Shown here: in pieces, positions 63,698 to 64,000 of the stretch
Numbering within the stretch: position 1 is the stretch's first letter
Layout: each line of letters begins with the position of its first letter
Assembly (NCBI RefSeq): GCF_004661485.1
Contig: NZ_PQVH01000005.1
Span: 62,001 to 126,000 of the forward strand
DNA length: 64,000 nt
Direction: 5' to 3'
Origin: Methylotenera oryzisoli
GTDB taxonomy: Bacteria > Pseudomonadota > Gammaproteobacteria > Burkholderiales > Methylophilaceae
Made by a program: the position numbers and the translations under genes
The notes under the pieces: model-generated
The model's database searches: none
Seen by the model: the letters and a program-made list of their open reading frames with translations, nothing else
Told to the model about the DNA's origin: nothing

Positions 63698-63771
63698 GCG
63701 GGTGTAGTTCAATGGTAGAACGCTAGCTTCCCAAGCTCGATACGCGGGTTCGATTCCCGTCACCCGCTCCA
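63698..63771 (+). tRNA. glyU: tRNA-Gly (anticodon CCC)
   Basis: 74 bases with encoded CCA. The acceptor stem GCGGGTG/CACCCGC is perfect; D arm GTTC-AATGGTA-GAAC, T arm with TTCGATT loop. The anticodon loop TTCCCAA gives CCC, read as Gly (GGG codons). The anticodon stem CTAGC/GCTCG has one U-C mismatch (28-42) where the E. coli counterpart is fully paired. Confidence 0.93.
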
Positions 63772-63796
63772 CCTTATAGCAATTAGCGACAATATT

Positions 63797-64000
63797 ATGG
63801 CCAACCAAGCACCTCCATCAGTTTTGACATTCGCAGGTACAGACCCCAGTAGCGGTGCTGGGCTACAGGCAGATATCCTCACGTTTGCCAGTATTGGCTG
63901 CCATCCTTTATCTGTGGTGACGGCCATCACTGCGCAAGATACTGTGGGTGTCGATGGCGTGCTGGCGATGGACCCGGACTGGGTGAATGATCAGGCGCGC
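63797..64000 (+). CDS. thiD: Hydroxymethylpyrimidine/phosphomethylpyrimidine kinase ThiD (3' end outside window)
   Basis: Start of the thiamine-pathway kinase that phosphorylates HMP and HMP-P. From ATG 63797, 68 codons are visible and the frame is still open at 64000. The N-terminal signature is clear: F-A-G-T-D-P-S-S-G-A-G-L-Q-A-D near residue 12 (substrate-binding loop of ribokinase-like ThiD) and V-V-T-A-I-T-A-Q-D-T near 43. It begins 25 bp after the tRNA-Gly gene. The protein should be about 265-280 residues in full. Confidence 0.92.
   Translation, partial: MANQAPPSVLTFAGTDPSSGAGLQADILTFASIGCHPLSVVTAITAQDTVGVDGVLAMDPDWVNDQAR

Overview
The window looks like a chromosomal segment of a Gram-negative betaproteobacterium, most likely a methylotroph of the Methylophilaceae (Methylotenera/Methylophilus type). 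This is inferred from the overall protein flavour, moderate GC content, lipid A and outer-membrane genes, and housekeeping genes (argS, priA, yaeQ, ettA, dsbA, thiD). No rRNA or other marker is present to prove the taxon. The window mixes core genes with accessory modules for metal resistance, electrophile detoxification, transposition and an amyloid-type secretion locus.

Layout. 1-7.0 kb: the 3' part of a CzcA-type RND pump, a CDF exporter, an MgtC-like protein, the LPS heptose gene gmhA, an EptA-type lipid A phosphoethanolamine transferase, and an outer-membrane protein gene cut off by an IS30-family element (7031-8259). 8.3-19.2 kb: an RlpA-like lipoprotein, then a copper/silver module: two small metal-binding secreted proteins, a CusF-like chaperone, CusC-CusB-CusA, a DUF2231 membrane protein, a CopZ-like metallochaperone and a CopA-type P-type ATPase. 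19.4-26.8 kb: a leftward electrophile/aldehyde detoxification region. It holds an Old Yellow Enzyme with an ArsR regulator behind a palindromic operator, then a five-gene oxidoreductase operon and a NemR-like TetR regulator, with matching TAGAC...GTCTA operators in front of both the operon and the regulator. 27-36 kb: a Tn7-like transposition module (tnsA, tnsB, tnsC, tnsD/tniQ) with a second, convergent tniQ-type gene and no CRISPR-Cas. 36-46 kb: mostly core genes (cyclase-domain protein, yaeQ, ettA, a PIN-domain protein, an SDR, dsbA, a SPOR protein, argS, priA). 46.3-52.8 kb: a second complete tripartite RND operon (czcCBA type) ending in a PII-like gene. 53.2-54.7 kb: an ArnT-like glycosyltransferase, flanked on both sides by copies of a structured repeat. 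55.2-63.3 kb: a locus resembling the Pseudomonas fap functional amyloid system (repeat-rich secreted proteins, C39-type peptidase, FapF-like barrel) with a VpsR-like sigma-54 activator and a good sigma-54 promoter. 63.7-64 kb: tRNA-Gly(CCC) and the start of thiD.

How the parts work together. The three RND systems, the CDF protein and CopA would move metals from cytoplasm and periplasm to the outside. CusF-like and Met/His-rich proteins would buffer copper in the periplasm. The OYE, alcohol dehydrogenases and NemR/ArsR regulators look like a response to reactive electrophiles. In the amyloid-like locus a sigma-54 activator with a VpsR-like input domain probably switches on secreted repeat proteins, which are matured by the C39 peptidase and exported through the FapF-like barrel.

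The most notable undescribed signals are: (i) the fap-like operon, whose secreted proteins share a short D-x-x-L-x-x-I/M-x-G-K/R motif that could be a processing site for the neighbouring peptidase; (ii) a ~130 bp element present twice (52921-53045 and 55068-55199) whose core sequence is conserved while its outer and inner stems differ but still pair, the pattern expected of a structured RNA or DNA-hairpin element; (iii) the dual-TniQ Tn7-like module with a cluster of inverted repeats in front of the second tniQ.
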